Shown here: positions 1 to 12,125 of the stretch, one piece after another
Numbering within the stretch: position 1 is the stretch's first letter
Layout: each line of letters starts with the position of its first letter
NCBI GenBank assembly: GCA_024742405.1
Contig: JANSYP010000001.1
Location: 1,550,001 to 1,614,000, forward strand
Source: Paracoccaceae bacterium
GTDB lineage: Bacteria; Pseudomonadota; Alphaproteobacteria; Rhodobacterales; Rhodobacteraceae
Length of the DNA stretch: 64,000 nucleotides
Direction of reading: 5' to 3'
Notes under the pieces: generated by a model
The model's database searches: none
Seen by the model: the letters and a program-made list of their open reading frames with translations, nothing else
What the model was told of the DNA's origin: nothing
Made by a program: the position numbers and the translations under genes

Positions 1-2528
<2,528 letters not shown>

Positions 2529-2629
2529 TGCCCCAAGCCTTCCGTGCCCTGCCGGCCGCCACCATCCGTATGGGCGCGACAGCTACCCGCCGCGCCCGCG
2601 CTGTCAACCCGACCCCTGTCCCGCCGACC

Positions 2630-3142
2630 CTAGAAGCTGGAATTCACCAAGTTGTAGTACATGCCGACGACGGCTGTGATGAACACGGTGATGAGCGCGA
2701 CCGCCTGGATCCAGCGCTTCAGACGCCGCAAGCGCAGACGCACCGCGTCGACATCCGGGCCGGTTGCAGCCAGATCGCGCGCCGCCCGCTGGGTCATCCA
2801 TGTCACCCAGGCCAGAGGCGCCGCCAAGAGCAAAAGAGAAAACGACAACTCGCTGCCATACCAGAAGGTTAGGCCGGTCAGAACGCTCAGGACGAACGCC
2901 CAGAGACCGACCAGAACCGCGCCCTGCCGCGTTGCCATCGCCCGCCTGCGACGCACTTGGAGCCGCGCCATCACCAACAGATCTTCCCCCGCAGCAGCCG
3001 ATCGGCCGGCCCGCTCGACCATGTCATAGGGCACGCCCAGCGGCGCCTGGGTAACCCGGGCCCAGGTCAAGGCAACGAGGACCCAGTACCAGAGGCTGGA
3101 AAAGGACCGCAGATCGATCAGGTCGAAAACGCTGTAGGGCAC
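2630..3142 (-). CDS. Small membrane protein, 'component of SufBCD complex'-type
   Basis: A protein of about 170 residues with hydrophobic segments near its N terminus (FDLIDLRSFSSLWYWV), in the middle (two close segments) and at its C terminus, separated by basic loops. The pattern LIDLRSFSSLW followed by LGVPYDMV resembles a membrane protein found in many Rhodobacteraceae and labelled 'component of SufBCD complex'; I know of no direct evidence for that role. There is no good ATG. A GTG at 3142 places the conserved segment right at the N terminus; the open frame continues upstream to 3277 but would then run into the divergent hemB. It lies between mfd and hemB. The start is uncertain. Confidence 0.62.
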   Translation of the reverse strand: MPYSVFDLIDLRSFSSLWYWVLVALTWARVTQAPLGVPYDMVERAGRSAAAGEDLLVMARLQVRRRRAMATRQGAVLVGLWAFVLSVLTGLTFWYGSELSFSLLLLAAPLAWVTWMTQRAARDLAATGPDVDAVRLRLRRLKRWIQAVALITVFITAVVGMYYNLVNSSF

Positions 3143-3275
3143 TTGGGGTCGTCCATGGCAGGCGAGCAGGTTCGGTCCTGCTAGACCGGCGGGCCCGGAA
3201 TTCCTAGGCTTGAGATTGCGCGGTACCCGTGGCAGCACCGGCTCGATACAGTTTTTCGCCACGAAGACAGCGCCC

Positions 3276-4274
3276 ATGCCCTCGGATCACAGCCTCAACT
3301 TTCGCACGCGCCCCCGCCGTCTGCGCCGCACCCCGGCTCTGCGCGATCTGGTGCGCGAGACCCAACTGAGCGCCCATGATCTGATCTGGCCGGTCTTCCT
3401 GTGCGACGGCGAAGCTGTCGAGGAACCGGTCCCGTCGATGCCCGGCGTTGTGCGCCGCTCGGTCGACCGCCTCGTGCCGGCGGCGCAGGAGGCCGCGGAC
3501 CTTGGCATTCCGGCGATCTGCCTTTTTCCCTACACCGATCCCGCACTGAAGACCGAGCTTTGCGAAGAGGCCTGGAACCCGGAAAACCTGACGAACCGGG
3601 GGATCCGGGCGCTCAAGGCCGCGGTGCCCGGGCTGGCGGTGATGACCGATATCGCGCTCGATCCCTACAATGCCAACGGCCATGACGGGATCGTCCGCGA
3701 CGGCCATGTCGTCAATGACGAAACCGTGGCGGCCCTAGTGCGCATGGCGATGGCCCAGGCCGAGGCCGGCGCGGACATCCTCGGGCCCTCGGACATGATG
3801 GACGGACGGATCGGCGCGATCCGCGATGCGCTGGAGGATGCGGATCATTGCGACGTCACGATCATGAGCTATTCGGCGAAATACGCCAGCGGCTTCTACG
3901 GACCGTTCCGGGATGCGGTCGGCGCCTCCGGGGCACTCAAGGGTGACAAGAAAACCTATCAAATGGATCCGGCGAACCGGGCCGAGGCGCTGCGGATGAT
4001 CTCGCGCGATCTCGATGAGGGCGCGGACATGGTGATGGTCAAACCCGGTCTCGCCTATCTCGATATCTGCCGCGAAGTGAAGGACACTTTCGGCGCGCCA
4101 ACCTACGCCTACCAGGTGTCCGGCGAGTACGCGATGATCGAAGCCGCCGCCGCGCAGGGCTGGATCGATGGCGAAGCGGTGATGATGGAAACACTGCGGG
4201 CCTTCAAGCGTGCGGGCTGTGACGGCGTCCTGAGTTATTACGCACCGCGCGCGGCCAGGCTGCTGAAGGCATGA
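3276..4274 (+). CDS. hemB: Delta-aminolevulinic acid dehydratase (porphobilinogen synthase)
   Basis: HemB condenses two 5-aminolevulinate molecules to porphobilinogen, the second committed step to haem, cobalamin and (where present) bacteriochlorophyll. The protein has 332 residues, normal for the family, when started at the ATG at 3276 (MPSDHSLNFRTRPRRLR); the frame is open further upstream but homology starts here. Both active-site lysines are visible, in MSYSAKYASGFYGPFRDA and in MVMVKPGLAYLD. The zinc-binding cysteine cluster of animal and E. coli enzymes is replaced by TDIALDPYNANGHDG, the aspartate-rich magnesium type typical of alphaproteobacteria. It is monocistronic and divergent from the small membrane protein gene. 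Confidence 0.95.
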   Translation: MPSDHSLNFRTRPRRLRRTPALRDLVRETQLSAHDLIWPVFLCDGEAVEEPVPSMPGVVRRSVDRLVPAAQEAADLGIPAICLFPYTDPALKTELCEEAWNPENLTNRGIRALKAAVPGLAVMTDIALDPYNANGHDGIVRDGHVVNDETVAALVRMAMAQAEAGADILGPSDMMDGRIGAIRDALEDADHCDVTIMSYSAKYASGFYGPFRDAVGASGALKGDKKTYQMDPANRAEALRMISRDLDEGADMVMVKPGLAYLDICREVKDTFGAPTYAYQVSGEYAMIEAAAAQGWIDGEAVMMETLRAFKRAGCDGVLSYYAPRAARLLKA

Positions 4275-4372
4275 GCAGCGCGGCTTGACCGTGACAAGCG
4301 TGTCCGCGTCGCGTATCGTGCCCGCCAAGGCAAATATGCCAAACACCAAGAATACATGACCCGAGGCAGAGC

Positions 4373-4927
4373 ATGACCCATTTCACACGGCGCGGCCTCC
4401 TGGCCGGAGGCGCGGCCTTCGTCCTCGCCGCTTGCGACAATTCCGTCGGTTCGACCGGCGGCCAGATCATCGACTCGCGGGTGCAGAACACCCTGAGCCT
4501 GATGTACCAGACTTATCCCGAAACCCAGGCTCTCGCCAATCGCGCCGCCGGTATGCTGGTGATGCCACTGATCGGTTCGGCGGGCTTCATGGTCGGCGGC
4601 GGCTATGGCGAAGGCGCGCTGCTGATCGACGGGGTCACGGTGGACTACTATTCCGCCACTGTTCTGAGCGGCGGTTTTCAGATCGGCGCGACGGAAAGCT
4701 CCCAGGTGCTGTTCTTTCTGACACCGGATGCTCTGGCCGATTTCCGCGGCTCGCCCGGCTGGGAGGCTGGCGCCGGCGTGACGACCGTTGTCGGCGAGGC
4801 CGGCGGCACGCTCTCGGCAGATACAAGGTCGATCGAAAGCGACGTGGTCTCGATCATCTTCAATGAAAAGGGCCTGCTCGCCGGCGCGACATTGTCCGGA
4901 GTGAAATATTCGCGCATTCTGCGCTGA
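4373..4927 (+). CDS. SYLF-domain (DUF500/Ysc84-like) lipoprotein
   Basis: A 184-residue exported protein. The N terminus MTHFTRRGLLAGGAAFVLAAC is a signal peptide with an RR pair and a lipobox ending in LAAC, so Cys21 is probably lipidated. The rest matches the SYLF/Ysc84 lipid-binding fold: GMLVMPLIGSAGFMVGGGYGEG, then YYSATVLSGGFQIGA, and a C-terminal FNEKGLLAGATLSGVKYSRI. In eukaryotes this domain binds phosphoinositides; the bacterial role is unknown. It probably sits in the periplasm attached to a membrane. It stands alone between hemB and the penicillin-acylase gene with about 100 bases on each side. Confidence 0.85.
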   Translation: MTHFTRRGLLAGGAAFVLAACDNSVGSTGGQIIDSRVQNTLSLMYQTYPETQALANRAAGMLVMPLIGSAGFMVGGGYGEGALLIDGVTVDYYSATVLSGGFQIGATESSQVLFFLTPDALADFRGSPGWEAGAGVTTVVGEAGGTLSADTRSIESDVVSIIFNEKGLLAGATLSGVKYSRILR

Positions 4928-5034
4928 CGCGATGGCAGGAATGGCGGCCCCCGTTTTCAACGCGGATGTCGCATGAGGTCCAAGGTTTGTAGGTCTCCAG
5001 AGGGTGCGCGACGCATGAGTGAGGAACCGGCGCA

Positions 5035-7515
5035 ATGCTGAGCGCGTTTCGCTGGGCGCTGCGCCTGTTCCTTCTGGGGCTCGTTCTGGCTCTTGCCGCG
5101 GCGGTCCTGGCCTACCACTTTGCGAGCCGGTCTTTACCGCCGATGGACGGCCGCTTCGAGGTGCCCGGCATCACTGCTCCGATCGAGATTGTCCGCGACA
5201 CCGCCGCCGTGCCCCATATTCTGGGCGAGACCGAGGCCGACAGCTTTTTCGGCCTCGGTTTCGTGCACGCGCAGGATCGGCTGTGGCAGATGACCATGCT
5301 GCGCCGCACGGCTCAGGGCCGGTTGTCAGAGCTATTCGGCAAGCGGACGGTCAAGATTGACGAGGCGATGCGTCGCTTCGATCTCTACCGGCTCGCCCAG
5401 GCATCGGTCGCAGCGCAGGATGCCCGCACCATGGCCGCGCTCGACGCCTACGCGGCCGGAGTGAACGCATGGCTGGCCGAAATCAACCGCGGCGCCCGCG
5501 GACGGGGCGCGCCGGAATTCTTTTTGTTTTCTCCCGAGATCGCCCCCTGGCAGCCCGCCGACAGTCTCGCGATCATCAAGCTGATGGGAGTTCAGCTTTC
5601 GACCCAGCTCAGCGAAGAGGTCCTGCGCGCCCGCGCGTCGATGGTGTTGGAACCGGAACGCCTGCGCGACCTGCTGCCGGACGCGCCGGGCGGACGAAGC
5701 GCCGCGCTGGAGCGGGCGGATGCCGGACTGCTTCCCTTTCTTGACCCGCCAGTGACGACCGCCGCGCAAGACGCGGCACGCGAGGATCCATTGTCGCCGT
5801 TCCCCGCGCGCGGACTCGCATCTGCATCCAATGTCTGGGCCGCCGATGGGCGCAGGGCGGCACGGGGCGCCGCCTTGCTGGCCAATGATCCGCATCTGGA
5901 ACTGTCGGCGCCGGCGATCTGGTATCTCGCCCGTCTCGACATCGACGGAGGCGGGGTTATCGGGGGCACCATTCCCGGCATGCCTCTGGTGATGGTCGGG
6001 CGCAACGACGATCTCGCCTGGGGTCTGACCTCGGCCTATGCCGACGATCTCGACGTCTACATCGAGCGCGTCGATCCTGCCGATCCGAACCTCTATGAGA
6101 CCCCTGATGGTCCCAAACCCTTCCGTCAGGAGCGCGTTGTCGTCGCCGTGAAAGACGCGAGCCCGGTGACGCTCACCCTGCGCTGGACCGAAAACGGCCC
6201 AGTGCTGCCTCCGGATCTCTTCGGACTTGCTGCCGTGACGCCACCGGGCCATGTCACCTCGGTTGCCTGGACGCTGTTGTCGGACCGCGACACATCAATG
6301 ACCGCGGCGCTCGACCTGATGCGGGCGCGCAGCATTGATGACGGCTTGGCGGCGGCCGAGCTTTACATCGCGCCGGCGCAGAATCTGTTGCTCGCCACCA
6401 GGGACGAGATCGCCATGGTGTTGGCCGGGGATCTGCCCCGGCGCGCGGCACGCCATGACAGCCTCGGACGGACGCCCTCCCGGGGCTGGCTGCCGCAGAA
6501 CCGCTGGCAGGGCACGCTTGGACACGGCGCCAACCCGCTCTTTCGGGCGCCCGACAGCGGTGTGCTGGGCAATACCAACAACCGGACCAGCGACAGGGCA
6601 TTTCCCTTCCATGTCAGTCATGACTGGGGCGACACGCAGCGTATACAGCGCCTGGAACGGTTGATGGCGGCGCGCGAGGTGCATACCCGCGAAAGCTTTA
6701 TCGAAGCGCAGCTCGACACTGTCAGCACGCCCGCGCGCGTCTTGTTACCGCTGGTCGCGGCCGAACTGTGGTTCCAGCAGAGTGCGGCACCCGACGGGAC
6801 GCTCGACCGGCGCCGCCGCGAGGCGCTGGACCTGCTCGCCGAATGGAACGGCGAGATGAACGAGCATCTGCCGCAGCCCTTGATCTATCACACCTGGATG
6901 CGCGCGCTGAACCGCCGTCTGATCGAGGATGATCTCGGCAGCACGCTGACACCTGCCTTCGCCCGGCCCGATCCGCTGTTTCTGGAACGCGTGTTTCGCG
7001 ACGTGGACGGCGCGGCGGCCTGGTGCGATGTGCGTCAGTCCACCCAGATCGAGACCTGTGCCGAGATGGCCAGTGCCGCGCTTGACGATGCGCTGATCTG
7101 GCTGGACGAAACCTATGGCGGCCGTCTCGACACGCTGAATTGGGGCGACGCGCACCAGGCAACCCATGACCACCCGGTCCTGGGAACTACGCCGGGGCTG
7201 GGCTGGCTGGTGAACATCCGCCAGTCCACCAGCGGTTCGGACCACACGCTGCAGCGCGGGGCCACCGTCGGGCATGGGCCTGATCCGTTCCTGAACACCC
7301 ACGGTGCGGCCTATCGTGGGATTTATGATCTGGACGACCCCGACACGTCGGTCTTTGTTATCTCTACCGGCCAATCCGGGCACCCGCTGTCGCGCTTCTA
7401 CGACAATCTCAGTGAGCTTTGGCGGCGCGGCGACTATGTCGCAATGTCGCTCGATCCGTCGCTGGCCCGGGCGGCGTCGGTGGGCACGACCCTGCTTGTC
7501 CCCGAGGGCCGCTGA
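5035..7515 (+). CDS. Penicillin acylase family protein (Ntn hydrolase)
   Basis: An 826-residue N-terminal-nucleophile hydrolase of the penicillin amidase (peptidase S45) family, which cleaves amide bonds of acylated amines, beta-lactams or acyl-homoserine lactones after self-processing of the precursor. A hydrophobic N-terminal segment (residues 6-30) suggests export or membrane anchoring. The alpha-chain motif GLGFVHAQDRLWQM is clear. The autocleavage site is in GLASASNVWAADG, making Ser265 (codon at 5827) the likely first residue of the beta chain. Further family motifs are LLANDPHLELSAPAIWY and IPGMPLVMVGRNDDLAWGLT. The substrate cannot be read from sequence; quorum-signal acylase activity is a possibility only. 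The ATG at 5035 is preceded by GAGGAACCGGCGCA. Confidence 0.93.
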   Translation: MLSAFRWALRLFLLGLVLALAAAVLAYHFASRSLPPMDGRFEVPGITAPIEIVRDTAAVPHILGETEADSFFGLGFVHAQDRLWQMTMLRRTAQGRLSELFGKRTVKIDEAMRRFDLYRLAQASVAAQDARTMAALDAYAAGVNAWLAEINRGARGRGAPEFFLFSPEIAPWQPADSLAIIKLMGVQLSTQLSEEVLRARASMVLEPERLRDLLPDAPGGRSAALERADAGLLPFLDPPVTTAAQDAAREDPLSPFPARGLASASNVWAADGRRAARGAALLANDPHLELSAPAIWYLARLDIDGGGVIGGTIPGMPLVMVGRNDDLAWGLTSAYADDLDVYIERVDPADPNLYETPDGPKPFRQERVVVAVKDASPVTLTLRWTENGPVLPPDLFGLAAVTPPGHVTSVAWTLLSDRDTSMTAALDLMRARSIDDGLAAAELYIAPAQNLLLATRDEIAMVLAGDLPRRAARHDSLGRTPSRGWLPQNRWQGTLGHGANPLFRAPDSGVLGNTNNRTSDRAFPFHVSHDWGDTQRIQRLERLMAAREVHTRESFIEAQLDTVSTPARVLLPLVAAELWFQQSAAPDGTLDRRRREALDLLAEWNGEMNEHLPQPLIYHTWMRALNRRLIEDDLGSTLTPAFARPDPLFLERVFRDVDGAAAWCDVRQSTQIETCAEMASAALDDALIWLDETYGGRLDTLNWGDAHQATHDHPVLGTTPGLGWLVNIRQSTSGSDHTLQRGATVGHGPDPFLNTHGAAYRGIYDLDDPDTSVFVISTGQSGHPLSRFYDNLSELWRRGDYVAMSLDPSLARAASVGTTLLVPEGR

Positions 7516-7556
7516 GAGGTGCGGAGTTACGCTCTTGGCAGAGCGCGCGGTTCTGT

Positions 7557-8840
7557 TCAGAGCGCCTCGAACGCCGCGCGCTGACGCGAGGTCCAGGTGA
7601 CAGACAGCGCGAAGCCTGTTTCCGTCTCCTGCTCCTCTGTCACCAGACCGCGCTCGAAAAGCCAGGCCCGTTTGCGCCCCTCGGCGAAGTCGAGCTTCAG
7701 GTCCGTTTGCGTGACCGGTTCGCTCAGCGTCGTCGCCAGCCGCTCCAGCAGCGCATCGCTGCCCTCTCCGGACAAGGCCGAGAGAAGCAGTACATCGGGT
7801 GCGCGCGCGGCTCGGGCCGTTACCGTCGCCCGCGCCGCGGGGTTAAGCAGATCTGTCTTGTTCCAGATCTCGACCACGGGGCGGTCTTCGGCAATGCCGA
7901 GGCTTTCCAGGATCTGACGTACATCCTCGGCCTGCGCTTCGGTCTCGGGGTGGGCGATGTCGCGCACATGCAGGATCAGATCGGCCGACAGGACCTCTTC
8001 CAGTGTCGCGCGGAAGGCTGCGACCAGTTCGGTGGGCAGGCTGCTGATGAACCCTACTGTATCCGAGAGGATCACCGGCGGCCCGTTCGGCAGGGCCAGC
8101 GCCCGCATCGTCGGGTCGAGCGTGGCAAAGAGCATGTCCTTGGCCACCACCTCGGCGCCCGTCAGGCGGTTGAAGAGCGTGGATTTACCGGCGTTGGTGT
8201 AGCCTACCAGCGCGACGACCGGATAGGGTACCTTCTTGCGCGCCGCGCGGTGCAGATCGCGGGTCTTGACGACTTTGGCCAGTTGCCGCCGCAGCCGGAC
8301 GATCGCCTCGTCGATGGCGCGCCGGTCGGCTTCGATCTGTGTCTCACCCGGGCCGCCCACGAACCCCAGCCCGCCGCGCTGGCGTTCCAGATGGGTCCAG
8401 GCGCGCACCAGCCGCGTCCGCTGATACGCCAGCGCGGCCTGATCCACCTGCAGCACACCCTCGCGCGTGCGGGCGCGGTCCGCGAAGATCTCCAGGATCA
8501 GGGCGGTGCGGTCGAGGATCTTGACACCCCAGGCCCGCTCCAGATTGCGCTGCTGAACAGGGGTGACCGGCCCGTCGATGAGCACAAGCCCGATCTCTTC
8601 CGCTTCAAAGAGCTCGCCCAACCGTTCGGTCGTGCCCTCGCCGAAGAGCAGCCCCGGACGGGCGCGCGGCACCGGGACAATCTCCTGGCCGCACAGATCG
8701 ATGCCGGGCAGCGCGCGGGCCAGCGCGACAGCCTCGTCAAGTGCCAAGTCCGCATCGCGGCGCGCGCGGTCCGTTCGGATGTCGGGGTGAAGAACCCAGG
8801 CGCGTGTGTCCGGGGTTTCCGTCGAATACGCGGCGGTCAG
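7557..8840 (-). CDS. hflX: GTPase HflX (likely CTG start)
   Basis: HflX is a ribosome-associated GTPase that splits stalled 70S ribosomes after stress. Visible are the HflX N-terminal domain ([21 protein letters not shown] and [14 protein letters not shown]), the glycine-rich linker [20 protein letters not shown], the P-loop [25 protein letters not shown] and NKTD. The first ordinary start codon in frame is a TTG at 8747, but this would cut off the conserved stretch [14 protein letters not shown] at 8840 keeps it, gives 427 residues, overlaps the hfq stop as CTGA and has GAGGG at 6 bases upstream. I therefore place the start at 8840. hfq-hflX is a classic operon pair. Confidence 0.93.
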   Translation of the reverse strand: MTAAYSTETPDTRAWVLHPDIRTDRARRDADLALDEAVALARALPGIDLCGQEIVPVPRARPGLLFGEGTTERLGELFEAEEIGLVLIDGPVTPVQQRNLERAWGVKILDRTALILEIFADRARTREGVLQVDQAALAYQRTRLVRAWTHLERQRGGLGFVGGPGETQIEADRRAIDEAIVRLRRQLAKVVKTRDLHRAARKKVPYPVVALVGYTNAGKSTLFNRLTGAEVVAKDMLFATLDPTMRALALPNGPPVILSDTVGFISSLPTELVAAFRATLEEVLSADLILHVRDIAHPETEAQAEDVRQILESLGIAEDRPVVEIWNKTDLLNPAARATVTARAARAPDVLLLSALSGEGSDALLERLATTLSEPVTQTDLKLDFAEGRKRAWLFERGLVTEEQETETGFALSVTWTSRQRAAFEAL

Positions 8841-9070
8841 CTGTCGCCCTCATATAGCGAAATGGGCTGGCTCGGCATGATGGTCGAGATCGCATGCTTG
8901 TAGACAAGCTGGGATTGCCCATCGCGGCGCAGCAGCACACAGAAATTGTCAAACCAGGTGATGACACCTTGCAACTTAACGCCGTTGATCAGAAAGATCG
9001 TCACCGGAACCTTGGTCTTGCGGACGTGATTGAGAAAGGCGTCCTGAAGGTTCTTGCTGTCCGATGCCAT
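8837..9070 (-). CDS. hfq: RNA chaperone Hfq
   Basis: Hfq forms hexamers that pair small RNAs with messenger RNAs. The protein has 77 residues from the ATG at 9070 ([18 protein letters not shown]), with AAGG upstream; the longer open frame has no homology. Sm1 is [27 protein letters not shown] and Sm2 contains [11 protein letters not shown], with the proximal-face KH pair intact. The C-terminal tail is very short, as in other alphaproteobacterial Hfq proteins. Its last bases overlap the proposed CTG start of hflX. Confidence 0.97.
   Translation of the reverse strand: MASDSKNLQDAFLNHVRKTKVPVTIFLINGVKLQGVITWFDNFCVLLRRDGQSQLVYKHAISTIMPSQPISLYEGDS
8847..8851 (-). promoter_or_regulatory. Shine-Dalgarno GAGGG for the hflX CTG start
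   Basis: Read on the minus strand, GAGGG lies inside the last codons of hfq and is followed by CGACAG and then CTG. The six-base spacing is ideal and is the main support for using CTG as the hflX start. Ribosomes finishing hfq would reach the site, so translation of hflX is probably coupled to hfq. Confidence 0.55.
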
Positions 9071-9206
9071 TGTTATTGCCTTTATTTTGGGCGGAACATA
9101 TGTCTTGACGTCGCCACTATGGCGGTCCGTTCCGCAGGATTCCAGAGCCAGGGGCGTGAAACTGGCCAGAGATTTCGCAATTGCGGCATTTCTGCCCACC
9201 CGAAGC

Positions 9207-10697
9207 TCATACGCGCCAGAACCCGGGATTGAGAAGCGCCACCAAGCTCAGGGTTCCCAACCGTCCCAGAAGCATCGCGATACATAGCACGATCTGCGCG
9301 ACGCTTGGCAGCGTCTGTTCGGAAATCCCCCCCTGCCCCGCAACGTCGATCAGCGGACCGGTGGTGCTGAGCGTCGCAACGGCCAGGATCGTGGCTTCGT
9401 GGAACCCGACCCCGGTGGCCGTGAGCGCAAGCATGATCGCACAGAGCGAAAGCCCGAAGGTCATGAAGTAAATCCAGGCGATCAGCGCGTTTTGCGGCAG
9501 GATCGTGCGTCCGCGACCACCTATGGAGGCCACCGAAGACGGATGCACCAGCCGCGCCATTTCCCGTGAGCCGTGTTTGTAGAGGATGTAAACTCGCAAG
9601 AGCTTCACCCCGCCGGCAGTTGTGGCGACGCCTCCGCCGACGAGCGCGAGCCCCATCAGGATCAAACCGGGGGCGCTGAGCCCGGCCCATGCCTGTGCAT
9701 CGACCCAGTCGGCAGACGCAAAACCAGTGGTCGACAGAAACGAGAGTGCAGTGAAGAACCCGCCCCAGGCCGCCGCGCCAAGCGTTGCCTCCGATCCGGC
9801 GCCCTCAGGGGCAATCGCCAGCCAGTGCCGCAGGATCAGGATTAGGGTCAGACCAAAGACGATGAGCGCGGCCACGCGCAATTCAGGTTCGCGCCAGATC
9901 GGCAGGTTCGTGTTGCTCGACATATCCCGTGCGAAGGTGCGCCGCAGCAGTGCGAAGACGAAAAACACCGCCAGCAGCATTTCCCCGATCCGTCCAGCCG
10001 ACGCCTGCTCGAACCCCGCTAGGGGGGTAATTCCGCTGGTGGATAGGGTCGACATGGCATGGCACAGTGCGACGAACGGGTCTTCGCCGGCCAACAGCAG
10101 CAAGATCCATAGCAGGAGCGTCAGCCCGGCATAGATCGGCACCAGATCCGCACTGTGCCGCACCAGCCGCTCGCGCATTTCGCTGCGTTCGTAAGTCTCT
10201 GCGCCGGTCTGGGAATGGCCCACCCGGTTGGCAAGCACCTCGAACCCGCCCAGCCGCAAGGGCGCGAAGATGGCAATCGCCGAGACCCAGGCAATGAGAC
10301 CACCCCACCAGCCGACCATAGCCCGCCACAGATGCACCGAGGCGGGCACGGCGCCGGGGTCCTCCAGCAGCGTCGCACCGGTCGTCGTGAGGCTCGACAT
10401 CATCTCGAAATAACCGCCCAGAAGGGTCAGACCGGGAACCGTCTCGATCAGCGGGAGCGCCAGCAGGAGCGGCAGTACCAGATAGCAGCCCACGATCGTC
10501 AAAAGCATTGCGCGCGCGGGTTTGCGGATCCGCCGGCTGCGCGCGGCAACGCCGACCAGCACGCAGACGCCGGTCAGCACCACACCGCCGTAAAAGAACG
10601 GCCGCGCCACGGTGAAATCGTCGTGGATCGCCGCGTGGAGCGAGACCGGCAGCATCGATAGCGTTCCGATGCAGGCCATCACGACCAGAACGGGCAT
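9207..10697 (-). CDS. trkH: Trk potassium uptake channel subunit TrkH
   Basis: TrkH forms the K+ pore of the Trk uptake system in the inner membrane, gated by TrkA. The 496-residue protein has about ten hydrophobic segments and pore-loop motifs: [33 protein letters not shown] and [12 protein letters not shown], with the filter glycines. [16 protein letters not shown] is the conserved segment after the third loop. The start is set at the ATG at 10697; the frame is open for another ten codons to a CTG that touches the trkA stop. It follows trkA by 26 bases and belongs to the same minus-strand run as ntrYX. Confidence 0.93.
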   Translation of the reverse strand: MPVLVVMACIGTLSMLPVSLHAAIHDDFTVARPFFYGGVVLTGVCVLVGVAARSRRIRKPARAMLLTIVGCYLVLPLLLALPLIETVPGLTLLGGYFEMMSSLTTTGATLLEDPGAVPASVHLWRAMVGWWGGLIAWVSAIAIFAPLRLGGFEVLANRVGHSQTGAETYERSEMRERLVRHSADLVPIYAGLTLLLWILLLLAGEDPFVALCHAMSTLSTSGITPLAGFEQASAGRIGEMLLAVFFVFALLRRTFARDMSSNTNLPIWREPELRVAALIVFGLTLILILRHWLAIAPEGAGSEATLGAAAWGGFFTALSFLSTTGFASADWVDAQAWAGLSAPGLILMGLALVGGGVATTAGGVKLLRVYILYKHGSREMARLVHPSSVASIGGRGRTILPQNALIAWIYFMTFGLSLCAIMLALTATGVGFHEATILAVATLSTTGPLIDVAGQGGISEQTLPSVAQIVLCIAMLLGRLGTLSLVALLNPGFWRV

Positions 10698-10723
10698 TCC
10701 GGCAACAAACGTGGTGACGGGTT

Positions 10724-12100
10724 TCAGAAGAAATCCACCGAGACCTGCAACAGGCGCTCGACCTCCGGAATGTCCGAGGACAGGGAAAAGACCGTGATGA
10801 CATCGCCCTCTTCGATCCTGCTGGAACCTTTGGGCATAAAGATCTCGTCACCGCGCATCACGGCCCCCAGGAGCGCGCCTTCGGGGAAATCGATATCGCG
10901 CACCAGCTTGCCCGAGATCTCGGAGGTTCCCAGAACCTGCGCCTCGATCACTTCGGCCTCGGCATCGCCGATGGAATAGACCCCGCGCACCCGTCCATGA
11001 CGGATATGACGCAGGATGGACGAGACAGTTGTGGAGCGCGGATTGATATAGGCGTCGATCTCGAGCGGCCCCAGCAGCGGCAAGAGGCTGGGATCGTTCA
11101 CCAGACAGATAGACATCGGACAGCCAACCGACTTCGCCCGGACCGCGGCGAGCAAGTTGGTCTTGTCGTCGTCGGTAACGGTCAGGATGGCATCGGCGCG
11201 GTCGATATTGGCCTCGGCCAGAAGCTCGCTGTTCAGCCCGTCGCCGTTCAGCACGATGGTCCGCTCCAGCGCATCGGCGGCCAGTTCGGCGCAATGGCGG
11301 TTGCGCTCTATCATCTTGACGCGGATGCGGCTGGCCTGTGCCTCCAGCGCACGGGCCACGGCCAGGCCGACATTACCGCCCCCGACGATGACCACGCGTT
11401 CCTGTCGACGGGCAGACTTGCCGTAGATTTCGAGGGTCCGGCTCACGTCGTCGCGATGGGTAAAGAGATAGACTTCATCGCCCGGGAAAAGCTGGTCGCC
11501 GCTGTCGGGCGAAAAGAGCGTACCCTCGCGCCGGATGCCCACCACCATCACCCGCAGGGTCGAAAAGAGATCGCGCAACTGGCGCAGGGGCGTATCGAGA
11601 ATTGGGCAATCGTCGTCGAGCGCGACCCCGATCATCACCGCCATGTCCTTGAGGAAGGCCTCGGTATCGAAAGCTACTGGAATCTGTAGCCGCTTCAATG
11701 CCGCTTGCGCGACCTCCTTTTCGGGGCTGATGACGACATCGATCGGCAGGTGATCGCGACGATAGAGATTGCTGTCTATGGCGTCGAGATAGCTTTGCGC
11801 CCGCAGTCGCGCGATCTTGCGCGGCACCGAAAAGACCGAGTGCGCCACCTGACAGGTCACCATGTTGACCTCGTCGGAGTGGGTCGCCGCGATGATCATG
11901 TCGGCGTCTTCTGCCCCCGCCCGTTCCAGCACGTCCGGGTAGGAGGCAAAGCCTGCGATTCCCCTGACATCGAGCGTATCGGTCGCCCGGCGAACCAGCG
12001 CGGGATTGTTGTCCACGACGGTCACGTCGTTGCGTTCGCCCGACAGGTGGCGGGCGATCTGCCAGCCCACCTGACCGGCGCCGCAAATGATGAAATTCAT
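10724..12100 (-). CDS. trkA: Trk system regulatory subunit TrkA
   Basis: TrkA is the peripheral ring that binds nucleotides and opens TrkH. The 458 residues hold two RCK modules in tandem: a first Rossmann fold (MNFIICGAGQVGWQIARHL, acidic residue in VTVVDNN), a TrkA-C domain, a second Rossmann fold (VVIVGGGNVGLAVARALE) and a final TrkA-C domain ending SSRIEEGDVITVFSLSSDI. The length is that of double-RCK TrkA proteins. It lies 25 bases downstream of ntrX and immediately upstream of trkH, an arrangement common in alphaproteobacteria. Confidence 0.96.
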   Translation of the reverse strand: MNFIICGAGQVGWQIARHLSGERNDVTVVDNNPALVRRATDTLDVRGIAGFASYPDVLERAGAEDADMIIAATHSDEVNMVTCQVAHSVFSVPRKIARLRAQSYLDAIDSNLYRRDHLPIDVVISPEKEVAQAALKRLQIPVAFDTEAFLKDMAVMIGVALDDDCPILDTPLRQLRDLFSTLRVMVVGIRREGTLFSPDSGDQLFPGDEVYLFTHRDDVSRTLEIYGKSARRQERVVIVGGGNVGLAVARALEAQASRIRVKMIERNRHCAELAADALERTIVLNGDGLNSELLAEANIDRADAILTVTDDDKTNLLAAVRAKSVGCPMSICLVNDPSLLPLLGPLEIDAYINPRSTTVSSILRHIRHGRVRGVYSIGDAEAEVIEAQVLGTSEISGKLVRDIDFPEGALLGAVMRGDEIFMPKGSSRIEEGDVITVFSLSSDIPEVERLLQVSVDFF

Positions 12101-12125
12101 GGGCGCGCCCCTTTGCCCGCCATAC

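Noticed and set aside
7419-8903. A 494-codon plus-strand frame opposite hflX
   Set aside because: It is a shadow of hflX, starts inside the penicillin-acylase gene and has no known motif.
10697-10727. CTG start for trkH overlapping the trkA stop (CTGA), as proposed for hflX
   Set aside because: An in-frame ATG exists at 10697 and no ribosome site precedes the CTG, so the unusual start is not needed here.
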